The notes beneath the pieces are model-generated. The model searched no databases and was not told the origin of the DNA. It was given only the letters and a program-made list of their open reading frames with translations. The translations under genes were made by a program, and so were the position numbers. Shown here in pieces: positions 10,273-21,157 of a DNA stretch of 64,000 nucleotides (position 1 is its first letter; the number at the start of each line of letters is the position of its first letter). Source of the stretch: Hymenoscyphus infarciens (lineage: Eukaryota > Ascomycota > Leotiomycetes > Helotiales > Helotiaceae); the NCBI GenBank assembly GCA_001414345.1, contig LLCB01000104.1, forward strand, positions 62,001-126,000. Reading direction: 5' to 3'.

Positions 10273-11789
10273 GGGCCTGTTTGGCACGCATATAATTTAA
10301 TTTAGATATATGAGATTTGTACACGAGTACAGGGTTAAAAGGTGCTCGCATATATCTCTTTATATTATGAGTACAACCTTGAATATGTTCTATATCGTTT
10401 AGCTCGTATATATTTCAGTACACATTTCGTTAACTCTAGACTAATTCTCTAGCTGTTATAGTAGTATTAGTAGTATAAGGAGAAAAGATGTGTATACACA
10501 TAAAAGTTAAAGGTCAAGAGGTCAAAAGAGTATATTATTTAATTGGTAATTATCTATTTTGCCCTCTAAATGATGATTTATACCTTAAATATCCCTTAAT
10601 TGATAAATAATACCTAGAATACCCCTTGTTTTTATACCCTTTATTTTTAAAGAGTAAAACTGTTAAAACAGGGGTATTCTAGTCAGTAAAGATATTTTCC
10701 TTATTCATTGTTTTCTCTATACTAATACACTAAAAATTTAATAAATATAATAAATTAACCTACTACTACACTATCTACCTACTTCCTAATACGTAAACTT
10801 TTGCGAGTAGGCTGAGCAACTTCTTATTATTTACTAAATTCTTTGCCTTAAGATTAGGATCTTAATTAATAGATTTAGCATAGGTATTAAGGATATATTA
10901 TATACTATTCTTGCTATAGTAATTAAGGTATATATTAGTTAGGCAAGAGTGAGAGGTATACACTCAAAGGATTACGTGCTAAGTCTTCTTAGAAAGGATA
11001 ATACGTAGGTGGAATTTGTATATCTCTTTTACCTTATACTTAAGAATAAACTAACCTTTATCTAACTTTATAATCTTATAGAATTCGTCTTAATTAATTA
11101 GATAAACGATTACAACCTCTTTTACCTCCTTAAGAGTAGGCTACTCTTGACCGATTCATATAACATCCTTTAAAGCGTTAGTGTTCGCTAGTATAGAATT
11201 ACTTATTAATTTATTTGTAATAGCTTTATCTTATTATTCTTGTTAATCGAGCTCTTTTAATATTATATAACGAGGCTTTATATACCGCTTACGCTCTACC
11301 TTATCCTTATACTTAAGGGCTAGTATATTAGTAGTAATAGTAATAGTAGAAGAAGATAGAGAGAGAATAGATTTTAGTACTTGAATATTATAAGGCATCC
11401 TAGTATATAGTTTTAATTTACTTAAAAACAGGTATAGATATATAGTAAAAGTAGTAAATATTTACTAACTAGAATACCCTTGTTTTGATAGTTTTACCTT
11501 CTAAAAATAAGAGGTATAAAAACAAGGGGTATTCTAGGTATTATTTATTAATCAAGGGATATTTAAGGTATAAATCATCATTTAGAGGGCAAAATGGATA
11601 ATTACCGTTATTTAATTTTGGTAGCGCACATCTTCATGCACATATTTAAAGGAAGTGTAAGTAAAAGTGTATACTATAATATATGCTAGCCAAATGTTCG
11701 TGCACATCATAATATGCATGCTTATATTATTGTTTTTTTGGTGGTGCACATATTAAAAAAGGACTAATATGTGCGAGCCAAACAGGCCC
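10273..11789. mobile_element. Harbinger/Tourist-like MITE, interrupted
   Basis: Terminal inverted repeats begin GGGCCTGTTTGGC at both ends, about 21 bp with one central mismatch plus small gaps. They are flanked by a perfect TTA duplication (10270-10272 and 11790-11792). TTA target sites and this type of terminus are typical of PIF/Harbinger and Tourist-like elements. The element spans 1517 bp, but 1063 bp of that plus a 10-bp duplication belong to a second element inserted inside, leaving a host MITE of about 444 bp. There is no transposase frame, so it is non-autonomous. A second, RIP-altered copy in inverse orientation lies at 24193-24583. Confidence 0.85.
10545..11607. mobile_element. Nested MULE-like element with 153-bp TIRs
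   Basis: Near-identical inverted arms of about 153 bp (10545-10697 and 11455-11607) begin GGTAATTATC. A 10-bp direct repeat TTATTTAATT flanks the element (10535-10544 and 11608-11617). Long TIRs with a 9-10 bp target duplication fit Mutator-like elements. The interior of about 760 bp is AT-rich and has no coding frame, so the element is non-autonomous. The second copy of the surrounding MITE carries only one version of this 10-bp site (24355-24364, reverse complement), which is the empty site and confirms the boundaries. Confidence 0.85.
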
Positions 11790-12407
11790 TTAGGAAAAGA
11801 GATTGAGAAGAACTTAGGATCTGGCACGGATCTTACTAAGTGCTCCAGCCATGCTCGCGGTGTCTTTGGCATTGCTGTGCGAAGAAGTTGGGCCGACAAT
11901 GTGCGAGATGCTTGTCCTTGAGGTAGTGCAAATAGCAATGAGACGATTCTTGTCACAATCAAAGGCAGATAGTGTTTGATGTAGGTAGGTTAATAGGAGG
12001 AGCCTACGTAAGCTTCGTATGTTCGCACAATTTCCAGATTGGGCTAAGAACTCGCCATCGAGTCGCTAAGACAGCCTAAGAGGCTACCTCGGCTCCGAAT
12101 TTGGGACAGTCTCTCTCCATCGAGTATTTTTCGAAGGTTAATTGTTGAAGGAGCGAGGCCGATGGCTTTTTGGAAATGGATTTTTGTGTTCCTACCAGCT
12201 TAGAGCTTGAAGAAATCCGCGGCGAGAAGTGGCACATGAAACTAGCACCAAATACAGAAGAACATTGAGAATTCATCCAGGCGCCGAGGATTCCAGAATT
12301 GATGAAGGTGATATTGGTTATATGTTTCCAGGGTAGTAGTATCTTGAAGGTCATTGCAGTTCTGACATTGCGTTCACGGAAGGAGTTTTCTCTTCTCGGG
12401 ATACCCC

Positions 12408-12623
12408 CACCAGGGGGTGTAGGAATTCGTGACTAGCGAATAGTTAACTAACTCTCTACTATTCCTTCTATTGTTTATCTAAAACTCGATAAATCGATTC
12501 TATTATCCTAAAAGGCTTTAATAATTAAGATTTTAATATGTTTATTATTCTAAAGAAGTTTAAATAATTATAGAAGTGTAAGTACTTCAAGAATACAGTT
12601 ACGAATTCCTGCACCCTCTGGTG
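12408..12623. mobile_element. 216-bp MITE with CACCAG termini
   Basis: Inverted arms start CACCAG(G/A)GGGTG(T/C)AGG and continue through AATTCGT(G/A)ACT, about 26 bp with three differences. Both ends are flanked by CCC, a possible 3-bp target duplication. Termini beginning CAC with 3-bp duplications resemble CACTA/EnSpm-type elements, but assignment is tentative. The interior is AT-rich with no coding frame. Confidence 0.75.
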
Positions 12624-14133
12624 CCCTGTTGTCAACTTGTCAGGAGAAGGATTGGGTCTAAATTATCCACTCGGAGAATGTACCGATCCACAATTCTTTG
12701 ATATACAATATCTACTAAGCAAACAAAAGAACTTTAGCGGTGTTTCTTTTTATTTCTAGACGTTGGACCTCGGTGGGTGGGAGGGAGTAGGTGAAATTAG
12801 GCGGGTGCAAATAGCGGGGCTTGGGAGCGCTAAAAGACGCCAAGGTGTAAATTTAGGTACATGTATACATAGTCCCGCCTACAACCCCCACAAACATGTT
12901 ATTTTAGGCTCTTTTACATTCTTCTTATTGACGATTGTTTTACAACACAAGCCCTTTGCTGGTTGGTACACTCTTCGTGACAGAGCCTCATTGACGTGGA
13001 GATTTAGGTCAGATTGTGGCAATGTGGAGAGCAAGCCACCATTCCCAACAATGCTTTACCGTAATCCTTTGCCCACCGAGATCATCATCGTCAGCCATGA
13101 TTCAGGAGGAAGAGCATCGTGAAATTCGCACAACTCAAGGCACCTACCACGAAGGCTTTGTGATTCCAAAGTTACCAAACTCGCAAATGGCCGAAATCTA
13201 AATCGGAGGGTAGTATAAACATTGAACAATGCTATCCCGTATCCCGGGTATCTTCTGTCAGCACCCAATCGGTGTAATACAACTTCCAACGGCACCATTC
13301 GCTCGAGCCTCGAGGAAGATCCTCTACCGGACTGTTTTTCCTCTCCCCACGAGCAATTGCCTTCCGCGGACACCGCCTTGCTGGATTCCAAAAGAAAGAA
13401 ATGAAGCTTAGCGGAGACGGCTCCCTGGGTAGTGGCACTCCATATAGAGTGGCCAGACGAGATCGATGCTCATAACCCGAACCCAATGGCCACGGTACTT
13501 GTCATAAAAGTCATTAAAAAATGGCCCAAGGTCCCGGACTTCCGGGAGAGCTATCCCATCAAAGCATCGAAGGAAGCAAGTGGAAACCGCCTGCTCCTCG
13601 AGCAAGTACTAAGATACCAGCAAGCTCCTCGCACCTTCGATCAGTCTCCGTCGTTGGATTGTTGCTGTAATTTGCGATAGAACATATCAAATATCAAACC
13701 TACACTTTCACATATGTAAATCGCCATGGCGCGCGCATGGACAGCCAAAAACACTGCCCCTGCGCATCCTTCGTGTCTGTCGAATGCTCCTAGAGTCCTC
13801 CGCCTCTCTTTGTACCGTCAGGCTAGCCTCTTGCGGCCTCCCACAAAACCCGATGCCCCCTGGTCATCCGCTTACCCCTCCCTTCCACCCTCTCAAGAGG
13901 AGATCAGCTCCCGTTTGTGTTTCTGTTTGCTATCCGTTGGAATGTGTCATCAATCCATACAGTTATACGACTATCTAAATAGGTGCACTCACTGAAAGAA
14001 GTCGGCTTTATAACGAAATCGCCTCGCTCTTGTCCAACTACCTATAGCTCTTGATTTCTACTTATCAAAGCCCCTCGCCTTGGACAAAATTCTTCCGTTT
14101 CCATCGCTGTTATCTCGACACCATTACGGAATC
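12624..14133. other. Intergenic stretch with overlapping short frames
   Basis: Frames of 60-119 codons overlap on both strands between 12763 and 13995. Some minus-strand pieces around 13232-13605 look mildly protein-like, but they have no ATG, no shared frame and no splice sites that join them. I cannot support a gene. The last part is the promoter and 5' leader of the gene starting at 14134. Confidence 0.4.
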
Positions 14134-15084
14134 ATGGCAAACCTAGAGCCTCAACGTCCTCCGTCTCGATGGCCTGCTCCCGCAATACATGTACATGTTG
14201 AATTCGGAGTATCCTTCTCCCCGAACGATCCACCGCACACGAGGTCCATGAAATACACATCAAAGAACATGAACGAAAGAATAGAACGCCAGCGAAGGGA
14301 AGAGTTAGCAAGGGGTGGACAAGATAGTCTGGCCCCAGCTGGTAATCGAAGACAGCAGCAAAATCATCAACTACAACTACAACAAAGTCAACAAGAATTT
14401 CATCACCAACAACAGATATACCATCAGCAGCAACAGCGATACAGCAGCTACAACCAGCAGCACTCTAGAGGCTTGACCGTTTCCACGAGAGGACCACGCG
14501 AACGAGGAAGCTCCGCTCCACCATTTCTGCCACCAATTAGTCCCGTTTCGCCCATGTCTACTTACAGAAACAGCACAGCTTGGAATACGTCGCCCTACGG
14601 AAATAGTAATCAGTCAGAATCAAGAGAAAGACCTCTTCCACCAGTACCGTCTCGCTTTCGACTGGGCGAAGATGATCTACCTTGGTCAACCCCAGCCTGG
14701 TATCGTTCTCCAGACGTCGAGAATTTTAATAATACCACTGGTAGCATGGATAACTCGCTGCCGCTGTCACCAAGACGTTCAGAAGATCCCCAGCGCGTGA
14801 GAGAGCTGGAAGATTTACATCTAGCAATGATGACGGTTGATAGTCTGGGAAACGATGCTTGGGAAACCTGGACGTGGGGAGAGGGCATTGGGGAAATCCC
14901 GAGAGGGCCGAGAAGTCTGGGATGGGCAGTGAGCAGGACTGAAGAGGTTCCAGATTTATATGCCGCTGAACGACAAGCAACTACACCGCTATCCCCGCCA
15001 CCACCACCGCCATACGTTGTTTCCCAGTGGGAGAGGACTACGTTTGGAAGGCACGACATAAGACCAAGGAGTGCTTACGCTTGA
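14134..15084 (+). CDS. Gln/Pro-rich disordered protein
   Basis: A 316-aa protein with no recognised fold. The chosen start is the ATG giving MANLEPQRP; the frame extends 18 codons further upstream but without an ATG. After a short N-terminus there is a charged helix-like patch (NERIERQRREELARG), a Gln/His-rich tract (about residues 70-105) and Ser/Pro-rich segments with PPLPPVPSR-type proline motifs. A modestly conserved-looking stretch has LEDLHLAMMTVDSLGNDAW, and the end carries a run of seven prolines. The composition suggests an intrinsically disordered regulatory or scaffold protein; function unknown. Single exon. Confidence 0.6.
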   Translation: MANLEPQRPPSRWPAPAIHVHVEFGVSFSPNDPPHTRSMKYTSKNMNERIERQRREELARGGQDSLAPAGNRRQQQNHQLQLQQSQQEFHHQQQIYHQQQQRYSSYNQQHSRGLTVSTRGPRERGSSAPPFLPPISPVSPMSTYRNSTAWNTSPYGNSNQSESRERPLPPVPSRFRLGEDDLPWSTPAWYRSPDVENFNNTTGSMDNSLPLSPRRSEDPQRVRELEDLHLAMMTVDSLGNDAWETWTWGEGIGEIPRGPRSLGWAVSRTEEVPDLYAAERQATTPLSPPPPPPYVVSQWERTTFGRHDIRPRSAYA

Positions 15085-17217
15085 TCGATACTCGTGGGGC
15101 GGAGCTTCATCAACTCGAATTTTTTTGGAGCAAGGAGTGAAGGTTATCGGACAGCATGGACAAAACGATGACCAGTAATAGAGGATGGCATATAAGAGCG
15201 AAAATTGAGGATCCTCGCACGAAATCACGACCATTTCATCAATCTCCTCATTTTTCTTTTCGCCGAGTGTAAAATTCAATTCGCGACCGCTCGTTCTCAT
15301 TTGTGTCAGGAACCAATGGGAAGTTGAAAAGGTTCAAGGCTATATAATTATAAGAGCGGTACGGAACTTTCGTTGGAGACAACGAGCATGGCCACGAAAA
15401 TTGGAAAGCCATCTATCAGGCTGTGAAGCCATCCTATCTAAAGGAACATCATCTATCAAATATTCTTATCATGGTTCCCTCTCCTTTTCTTCCTTCTCCG
15501 TTGTTGATTTTGTTTCTCTTGTGGGTTTCTACCTGTTAATATGTCATCCAATCATCCAATCCCCGTCATCTGAATACGGTCGTATCAGAATGTCTCTTAA
15601 CCTCCCCTGTCAATGATCTCCCTTCCATCGCTTAAATTTCATCTCTCCGTGCCTTTTCAGGATCCTAAACCCAGTTTTCCTAGCCGCATTAGTGAAATTA
15701 GACTACTTGGCGAGGCAGACTTCCCTTCTCCAATTAGAAAATCACCAACTCGTCGCGGATCCAAAGAATTGTTCTCCTGCAGGAGAACAAGTACCCCCTG
15801 CATCCTAACCCTCCCTCAAAAAAGAATTGGGCGTTTCTTCCCTGGAACAGATGAATTTGGGAATATGAAACGAGCATGGGAGAGTGGGGTTTCTGAGCTC
15901 GGTTGTGGCGTTTTCGAGGACATTTTGGGTTGGACCAATGGGAGGGGGGATCGACTGGTGGTGGCTGTAAATTTTTGGCGTCTTTTAGTTTCTGGAACTT
16001 CAAAAGTTTGAGCGAGGCAGTGCAGCACATAATTGGGCTCAGATGATGAGTAGTTTTATTGCAGATTTTGGATGGTCTGATGGCTCTATGGTATGTTTTA
16101 CATTCCACGAGAGTTGATTGCGGGGTGAACCAAAATAGGGGTAAGTTCATACCGTCTCCTTTCTATTCCTAGAACCACGAACGGCTCGTCAATTCAATGC
16201 TTTATATCGCATTTTTTTTTTTGCTATACAGAGGAATAGAAACAACCCTTCTTACTCCCGAAACCGGCTCGCTCGGTGAAGCCTTTGTAAGTATCGTGAC
16301 ACGTCGAGATCATCATCTCCACTTGGTGTTGAGAAAGTGGCACAACGATGCCGAGAAATGACCCTCAGTATATACTTTTGGGGTGCTCCGATGGCGCGGT
16401 AAGCTGCGGGATCTGTGGAGATGATGAGTCTGGGCACAATTTTTTCAGGGTTTGTACGACGGTATTATATTATGACATGTTCACTTCGACATACTTACGA
16501 GTGCTCTACTGACTAAGTGTGTGAAATACGAGTACTGAAGGGGGTCGCGTTTTGTGGAGTGGAAATAGGTTCACCAAGAAAGAGAGGCAAGACGAGGATC
16601 CTGATATCCCCATTCTTTTGAGACATGCTGACAGACTATGAGGGGCAGATATACGTGGGAAAATTTTTGAACCTCCAACGAAGTCATGAAGGCCTCCAAA
16701 TCGCGACCCTTCCCGGTTGAACATCCAAATATAGAGGGGATCGTCGGATCACGTCAAGTGATGAAGTGCAAGAAGAATTGGGTTCTGTTGGGATTCATTC
16801 CTCGGCCACGGTCTGGAGTACATGGGCGACTTCTTCGTTCTGTACCAGAGCTCTACCGCCGGACGATGGATCTCGGATTTTTGCTCTTTTGGTTCTCCCA
16901 TATTTGTTGAAGGGAACTAGGAAGCATTGCTGGCGATCCTGAAACCTTCTATTGAGGGCTCGACAGGTATCTTTTGATTTGAACTACTCTGCTTTATCAC
17001 GACAAGGTTAGGTTTCCTTGATTTTGTTTCATTAGTTATCCGGTGTCACTTTTCACCTTGAGTGATTTCAACAGTATTTATTAGTTTTGGGTTATATGTA
17101 TGTTTTGTTATTATTGCAGGGGGTGTTTGAAATGCAAGCTCTGGGTTTGAACTTAGCTACTTCACTTCAGGCAGTTTCCTACCTCTCGCTCTTCTCTCCT
17201 TCTCTTCATTGCATGAC
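15085..17217. other. Intergenic stretch without a supported gene
   Basis: Frames up to 138 codons (15613-16150, both strands overlapping) show no domain and no splice structure. I see no repeat or RNA gene. It contains the 3' flank of the Gln-rich gene and, at the right, the 3' side of the minus-strand acidic orphan. Confidence 0.4.
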
Positions 17218-17544
17218 TCAAGACTGCTCAACCGAATTTCCATCATTGTGGGGCTCGGCTGCTGGCGTCTCAGTGTCTGCATACCACCACTCAATACTAT
17301 CCTTCTGCGCTTGGAACAGCTTCTCTATCTCCTCCCGTAGTTCTTCCTCGTGCTCCGTTAACTCCAGAGGAGTGAACATGGCTAGGAGGCCTTTCGGGAC
17401 GAAATAGAGGTTGATGAATTTCCGTGACAGTGTTGAAGGGCGGAATGAAATGGGTCGCTCGCCAGCTGTGGTGAGGATCTCGACCTTGCGGGGGATGGTG
17501 GCTGTGGTGCCGTCGGTTGTGGTGAGGTAGTAAGTAGTCGTCAT
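17218..17544 (-). CDS. Small acidic orphan protein (108 aa)
   Basis: A 108-aa protein starting at the ATG that gives MTTTYYLTT; the frame runs further upstream only from a GTG. The N-terminal third is Thr-rich and beta-like, and the C-terminal half is an acidic amphipathic helix (ELTEHEEELREEIEKLF) ending in a polar tail. No known domain, signal or membrane segment. It is divergent from the 340-aa acidic protein at 18148 and belongs to a local cluster of acidic orphans. Function unknown. Confidence 0.5.
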   Translation of the reverse strand: MTTTYYLTTTDGTTATIPRKVEILTTAGERPISFRPSTLSRKFINLYFVPKGLLAMFTPLELTEHEEELREEIEKLFQAQKDSIEWWYADTETPAAEPHNDGNSVEQS

Positions 17545-18147
17545 GGTGGTTCGTGCGGGGATGGTGGATTGGGGTGGGACTTTTGGGTACCTAAGTAGAA
17601 GATTTGGGGACTTGTTTCTTGGGGTGTTTGATGATGGCTTGGTGGTAGGTCTGTTTGGTTGGCTGTTTTGTATCACGATGACACCGTGCTATGGGCTATT
17701 TTTGTATCATCGTATTTACGCCTTTTTGATGATGCCAAATTTGCGAGTGTTGAAAAAGTCTGGGGAGATTTACCAAGGGCCAGTGCACCTTGTGCTTCGA
17801 TTCAAGACTTCTATGCTAAACACTGAGTTTACTTGTAAATTTGTATCGCCCCGTTCCTTGTTAACAAGGACGCTTTGTGTGGTCTTGAATAGTGCAAGAA
17901 CAAGAAATAGGTGACAATGAAAAATCTTCACCTCATTTCTTTGACTTGGCGAAAGTTGCAGAAAATCAACAAAGACATTATTCCGTTTGCTTTGAACCTC
18001 ATTGTTGTTGATAGAAAACAATTGAAGGTTAGCTGTAGTATCAACAGTGTTATATGTCGCCTATATATCGCTAACTTTAACTTTCTCATAGTTCGATATA
18101 CCCAATCCTATAATTTTCACCTACATAATTTCACAACACCATACAAA

Positions 18148-19170
18148 ATGACACCATACTACCCAAGAGAGATTCAACGGTTGATTGATGACCTGCGGGA
18201 ACTTCAGGAGATACCTAATTCTCCTCTCACTGACAATGTTCGAAACATGTTCCAACTATTTCGCTACGTCAACTTACTAGAAGTAATTGATGACAACATT
18301 CCCATCACAAATGGTGCACCGATCCTTGATCGTCTCCCACCTGTCGCAGAGGAGGAAGCTACGCTTCCGTGCATTGAAGAATTCCTAGACCGATTTCTGG
18401 ACCTCCTAAGCTTGCTATTCACCGAAGTGTGGACAGGGTTAGAAATTGACGCTGTCCAAGCATGTGCAGTGCGGCTAGTTCGCTATGGATTTGTTCCTGA
18501 GACACATTGGATCTTCAATAGTGTTCCTCCTGAGAATCGGATTATGGCTCGATGGCTGGAGCAATGGCGTTCCGGGGAGATGCCTGAGAGTAATGTGCGG
18601 GGCGAGCTTGGTGAGTTTCTGGGCTATAGAGGGTGGTGTGCCAATGACTTGGAGGAGTCTTCTTGTTCCGATGAGAGTCCACCGCTGGATTCGGAGGATA
18701 TCATAGAACGATGGTTTGATCCTGATGCCGGAGTGGAAGAGATGTTCTTCTCGACAAGACCTGGCGCCGAGTTTGAGAATCGAGATGGCCATTCAGGTGA
18801 CTATTCCAATGAAAGCTCCGCTATGAACCGTGGAATCCGACAAGCCTTCGTTCAAGCAGCGTTTCCTTCCGAGGATGAACATTCCATGTCTTCTGTGGGT
18901 GCTCTTCTCTATCCCCCTCCGGACGAGGAGATTCCGGGTCGTCCGCGTTATGCTGAATACGGAACTCTTGATGATGATTATCATTACTCTGGACGTCGGG
19001 GCTCTGATAATTATTCAGAGTACCAAGATGATTCAGACAACCGAGTTGATTCAATGGATGAATATGATTCAGAGGATGAATATGATTCAGAGGATGAATA
19101 TGATTCAGATGATGAATATGATTCAGTGGACGAATATGATTCAGTGAACGAATATCATTTAGAACCTTGA
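18148..19170 (+). CDS. Acidic orphan protein with DSEDEY repeats
   Basis: A 340-aa protein with start chosen at the ATG giving MTPYYPREIQ; an upstream in-frame ATG at 17917 would add an unlikely leader. The N-terminal 150 residues are Leu-rich and helical (for example EFLDRFLDLLSLLFTEVW) and may be globular. The rest is strongly acidic and ends in about six tandem DEYDSE-type hexapeptides encoded by 18-bp DNA repeats. No recognised domain. Possible nuclear or chromatin-type acidic protein, but that is only from composition. Flanked by other acidic orphans. Confidence 0.6.
   Translation: MTPYYPREIQRLIDDLRELQEIPNSPLTDNVRNMFQLFRYVNLLEVIDDNIPITNGAPILDRLPPVAEEEATLPCIEEFLDRFLDLLSLLFTEVWTGLEIDAVQACAVRLVRYGFVPETHWIFNSVPPENRIMARWLEQWRSGEMPESNVRGELGEFLGYRGWCANDLEESSCSDESPPLDSEDIIERWFDPDAGVEEMFFSTRPGAEFENRDGHSGDYSNESSAMNRGIRQAFVQAAFPSEDEHSMSSVGALLYPPPDEEIPGRPRYAEYGTLDDDYHYSGRRGSDNYSEYQDDSDNRVDSMDEYDSEDEYDSEDEYDSDDEYDSVDEYDSVNEYHLEP
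19057..19155 (+). repeat. 18-bp coding tandem repeat
   Basis: The unit GATGAATATGATTCAGAG (reading DEYDSE) is repeated about five and a half times with point changes towards the 3' end (GAT to GTG, GAC, AAC). It encodes the acidic tail of the 340-aa orphan and is a likely site of length polymorphism. Confidence 0.85.
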
Positions 19171-19665
19171 AAAGATAGTGTAAGCTTTAAGATTAATTAA
19201 TTAATTAAAGAGTATTCTAGAGAGGAAGACCCACAACTTATGTATATAAGTGTTTAGGGAGATCTATATCACATGACACATACAGATGTTCAATGTTATA
19301 TTGCCAGCTATTAGTCTGCGTAATGCACAAGGTAGGTTCCGTTGGGCCAGAGAAGCTATAACGTAAAGATTCACCTAAAATAACTACTAAATAGTATTAT
19401 TTTAACTAATAGCGTATATATAGAGCGGACCCTATGAATATTAGCCAGTTAGGTGGCTCTGATATCACATCAACACAGAGGACGACGAATAAGATGATAA
19501 TGTAGAGGCTGGTTTTCCCGCATATAAAGATATCAGGAGCGAGCTTCAGGACAGGATTGAACTTCTCGTTTCGGATGGCGGTTTGTAGGACAGGCACCAC
19601 ACTCGTATGTTCTGCCGCCGTTCCGGAGTGCGCTCAGAAGGGCTACTCGAGACGTGCGTCGAGAG

Positions 19666-19884
19666 ATGTCTTACGTAGTTAATTCGCTTAGTGTTAGTAA
19701 TACTGACCGTGAGTCGGGGGGGTGTGGGGGTATGGTTAGTAGAGTACTCGAACTTGCTTATTCTGGATCGAATGCCTCTTCTGCTTCTACCTCTGAAGAA
19801 GATTCGGAAAAGGATGCTGAGGAAAATTCCGAGGAAAGCGGATATGACTGTACTGATGCGGAATCCGAGGATGTGTCGTGGTAA
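19666..19884 (+). CDS. Tiny acidic ORF (72 aa), doubtful
   Basis: An ATG-started frame whose second half is Ser/Glu/Asp-rich (EEDSEKDAEENSEESGYDC). The composition matches the neighbouring acidic orphans, which is the only reason to list it. It could be a decayed duplicate of the acidic tail of a neighbour, or chance. No domain or splice partner seen. Confidence 0.3.
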   Translation: MSYVVNSLSVSNTDRESGGCGGMVSRVLELAYSGSNASSASTSEEDSEKDAEENSEESGYDCTDAESEDVSW

Positions 19885-20254
19885 GTTGGGCGTTTTTAAG
19901 CTTCGATCTAGTCCTCTGTCCCTTTTCTACACTCCTACTACCTAATACTACTTTTAGAGATTGCTTTGATTTTAACCCCCCCCTTTTGCCCTTTTTCTTA
20001 TACTTTTATTGGAAGTGCGTCGAGTTATTACTATCTGCCGTTCATGTCGCTTTTCTCTCTCTTTTCAAATGGATACTTTAATATAGTTGCTATGGACTTG
20101 AGGCTAGAGATCTCCCATGTCAAAGTGAGTTAAGTTTATCGCTTTGTGAAGAGTGATTCGTTCCATAGTAATTTCTTCTATTTCCCATCTAATCTCAGTA
20201 AACAAAACAACTTCATAACATATTCATTAAGATGCAACTTCTCCCTGACCCCAT

Positions 20255-20563
20255 TTACAAGCGAAGCGCCTCCCTATTAACTTTCCCCAACGTAAGTCTA
20301 TCAATGCTCTTGATCAAAAACCTTAAGCTTCTTCCATTCTCTGACTTACTCATTTTAATGAGGGACATCTGGGTCTTGATGTATTTCTTGATTATCTTTT
20401 CGTCCTCGGAGGAAGAGATTGAGGAGGAGTAATGCTCGTAGTCATAGAGTTCTTCCAGGAGGTGAATTTCATCCTCGTCCATTGTTGGTTGTTTTCTTTC
20501 CAGGGCTTGCACTTTGGTTTTTTGGAGGAGGTGAAGCAGGGTTGTGTAAGGGTTTGGTGCCAT
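20255..20563 (-). CDS. Small acidic/Ser-rich orphan (102 aa)
   Basis: A 102-aa protein with an N-terminal helix (PYTTLLHLLQKTKVQALERK), an acidic Tyr/Ser patch (DYEHYSSSISSSEDEK) and a basic C-terminal helix-rich end. No signal peptide, membrane segment or known domain. The ATG at 20563 is the first in frame. Similar architecture (short N-terminal helix, then an acidic Ser/Asp/Glu patch) is seen in the neighbours at 21158 and 22071. Function unknown. Confidence 0.45.
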   Translation of the reverse strand: MAPNPYTTLLHLLQKTKVQALERKQPTMDEDEIHLLEELYDYEHYSSSISSSEDEKIIKKYIKTQMSLIKMSKSENGRSLRFLIKSIDRLTLGKVNREALRL

Positions 20564-21157
20564 TTTTAGAACAATTCTAGATCTTTTTATGTGTGTGGGT
20601 TTGCAGATGTGAATTTTGGAAAGAACGTCTTTTTAGTGAGCTAGTTGAAGAGAGTGATTCGGAATTAATTGGTGGGATGAGTGAGATGAACAATAGTATT
20701 TGTAGATTGAGGTTTCTTTGTCTTTACTGAAGTTTCAATGCTTCGTGTTAAGTCAAAGGTTTTATGTGCATTGTGTTTATTTTTAGATCTCTTTCTACTG
20801 CTTTCTTGACTTTGAGATTCTGGCCCAAGCGGGGGGGGACATTTGTCATTGGTCAACGATAGAGTGTCAACGTGCATTGTTCGAAAGTCGTTCGAAAGTC
20901 CTCCTCACATACAAGCTATGATTTAAGTCATGTAGCAAGTGCAACTGGTCCTAGCGAGTCCTCTTACCCTTCATATTTCTGCTCACTTGAGCGGCGGATT
21001 GATTCCGGCGATTTGGACGAGCCTAACTTCTCGCACAACTACTCTTAGTCTTTGACATCACATTGTTTTCGCCATGGGGAATAATTATAGAAATTGTGTT
21101 TTTAGATAATGGGGGAAGGGCAAATTTGACCAATTTACACTGTCTAACAAGCTTATT

